Of a stretch of 6,939 nucleotides of DNA, positions 6,220 to 6,939 are shown piece by piece (positions within the stretch are counted from its first letter, which is position 1; each line of letters starts with the position of its first letter). The notes under the pieces are model-generated. The model made no database searches. It saw only the letters and a list, made by a program, of their open reading frames with translations, and was not told the origin of the DNA. The stretch spans positions 1-6,939 of the forward strand of contig WRLW01000078.1 in NCBI GenBank assembly GCA_009777435.1. The letters are read 5' to 3'. Both the position numbers and the translations under genes were made by a program. Source of the stretch: Oscillospiraceae bacterium. GTDB taxonomy: Bacteria; Bacillota; Clostridia; Oscillospirales; UBA929.

Positions 6220-6939
6220 ATGAATATGATACGCGACCCGGGCTTGGCCGGGGAGGGCATACGCAAGATCGAGTGGGCAAAGTCATATATGCCCGCGATA
6301 GGCGAAATCGAAAAGGAATTCGCCGTGTCACAGCCCTTTAAGGGCGTTAAGATAACCACGTCCGTACACCTTGAGGCCAAAACGGCGTGTCTGGCTTTAG
6401 CGCTTAAAGCCGGCGGCGCCGAGGTGCACGCCACCGGCTGCAACCCTCTGTCCACTCACGACGACGTGGCGGCGGGCTTAGCCTCTATGGGCGTGAACGT
6501 ATACGCCTGGTACGGCTGCACCGCCCAGGAATACAATGAGCAGCTTACGGCGGCTTTGAGCTGCCGCCCCACCCTGATACTCGACGACGGCGGCGACCTG
6601 CTGGAGATGCTGCACGGCGCCTGCGCAAAATATGCCGATAACCTTATCGGCGGCACGGAGGAGACCACAACGGGGCTGCCCCGCGCGCGCGCGCGCGCGG
6701 CGGCGGGCGAGCTGCGCTTTCCGATGATAGCCGTCAACGACGCCGATATGAAGCACCTGTTCGACAACCGCTACGGCACCGGCCAATCGACCTGGGACGC
6801 CATAATGAACACCACCAACGTCGTGGTGGCCGGCAAAACGGTGGTGGTGGCGGGCTACGGATGGTGCGGGCGCGGCGTGGCGCTTCGCGCCGACGGCCTT
6901 GGCGCGCGGGTAATCGTCACCGAAATAGATCCGGTGAAG
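6220..6939 (+). CDS. ahcY: S-adenosylhomocysteine hydrolase (adenosylhomocysteinase), N-terminal 240 residues
   Basis: The enzyme reversibly splits S-adenosylhomocysteine into homocysteine and adenosine using bound NAD, relieving product inhibition of methyltransferases and feeding homocysteine back to methionine. The open frame runs off the right edge after 240 of an expected 400 or so residues. Family signatures are clear and in order: RKIEWAKSYMP (15-25), TSVHLEAKTACLALALKAGGAEV (47-69, with substrate-binding H50), TGCNPLSTHDDVAA (72-85), LDDGGD (121-126), GGTEETTTG (144-152), and FPMIAVNDADMKHLFDNRYG (167-186) with catalytic K178 and D182. GQSTWDAIMNTTN (188-200) and the NAD-binding GYGWCGRG (212-219) follow. 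The region near 153-163 is short, as in bacterial and archaeal types. Start 6220 is chosen for its strong ribosome binding site. It is transcribed divergently from the MetRS-like gene. Confidence 0.96.
   Translation, partial: MNMIRDPGLAGEGIRKIEWAKSYMPAIGEIEKEFAVSQPFKGVKITTSVHLEAKTACLALALKAGGAEVHATGCNPLSTHDDVAAGLASMGVNVYAWYGCTAQEYNEQLTAALSCRPTLILDDGGDLLEMLHGACAKYADNLIGGTEETTTGLPRARARAAAGELRFPMIAVNDADMKHLFDNRYGTGQSTWDAIMNTTNVVVAGKTVVVAGYGWCGRGVALRADGLGARVIVTEIDPVK
6682..6699 (+). repeat. (CG)9 dinucleotide run inside ahcY
   Basis: An uninterrupted alternating CG run of 18 bases encodes the Arg-Ala-Arg-Ala stretch just after GGTEETTTG of ahcY. Alternating CG of this length can adopt Z-form DNA under negative supercoiling and is prone to polymerase slippage. 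A change of one unit would break the reading frame. The encoded segment is a variable connector in the family, so the run may be a by-product of GC pressure. Confidence 0.85.

Noticed and set aside
1..6939. CRISPR array, tRNA/rRNA gene, insertion sequence or phage element
   Set aside because: I saw no spaced direct repeats, tRNA-like clover pattern, transposase motif or terminal inverted repeats. The window is almost entirely accounted for by ordinary chromosomal genes.

Overview
The window reads as chromosomal DNA from a GC-rich, Gram-positive-type bacterium, most likely a Clostridia-like member of the Bacillota. The reasons are surface-layer homology (SLH) domains, a DUF58/transglutaminase pair, sigma-A-type promoters with tight leaders, and an unusual MetRS-like synthetase of a form I associate with Clostridia (from memory, not checked). 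Despite the high GC, isoleucine is encoded mostly by ATA. I see no insertion sequence, phage gene, CRISPR array or RNA gene.

Layout: (1) Positions 1-239 hold the 3' end of a plus-strand gene, probably DUF58. It overlaps by 4 bases a 787-residue membrane transglutaminase (236-2599), and this unit ends at a strong terminator (2620-2653). (2) A near-consensus promoter (2678-2706) drives a secreted protein with three N-terminal SLH domains and a beta-rich C-terminal half (2733-4022). (3) A 26-base perfect palindrome with a T tract (4044-4073) separates it from a convergent minus-strand gene. (4) That gene (4078-6090, minus) is a 670-residue methionyl-tRNA synthetase-like protein with a normal HIGH-type signature. 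It has KASSSS where KMSKS is expected, altered zinc knuckles, an enlarged middle region and no C-terminal tRNA-binding domain. (5) A compact divergent promoter region (6115-6181), nearly symmetric about position 6148, serves this gene and the plus-strand S-adenosylhomocysteine hydrolase gene ahcY (6220 to the window end, incomplete).

How the genes relate: the first two groups act at the cell envelope, as a membrane transglutaminase module and a wall-anchored surface protein. The divergent pair concerns methionine metabolism. AhcY returns S-adenosylhomocysteine to homocysteine and adenosine, and the MetRS-like protein belongs to the family that activates methionine. Their mirrored promoters suggest coordinated expression. 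The least ordinary items are the variant synthetase and the symmetric divergent promoter.
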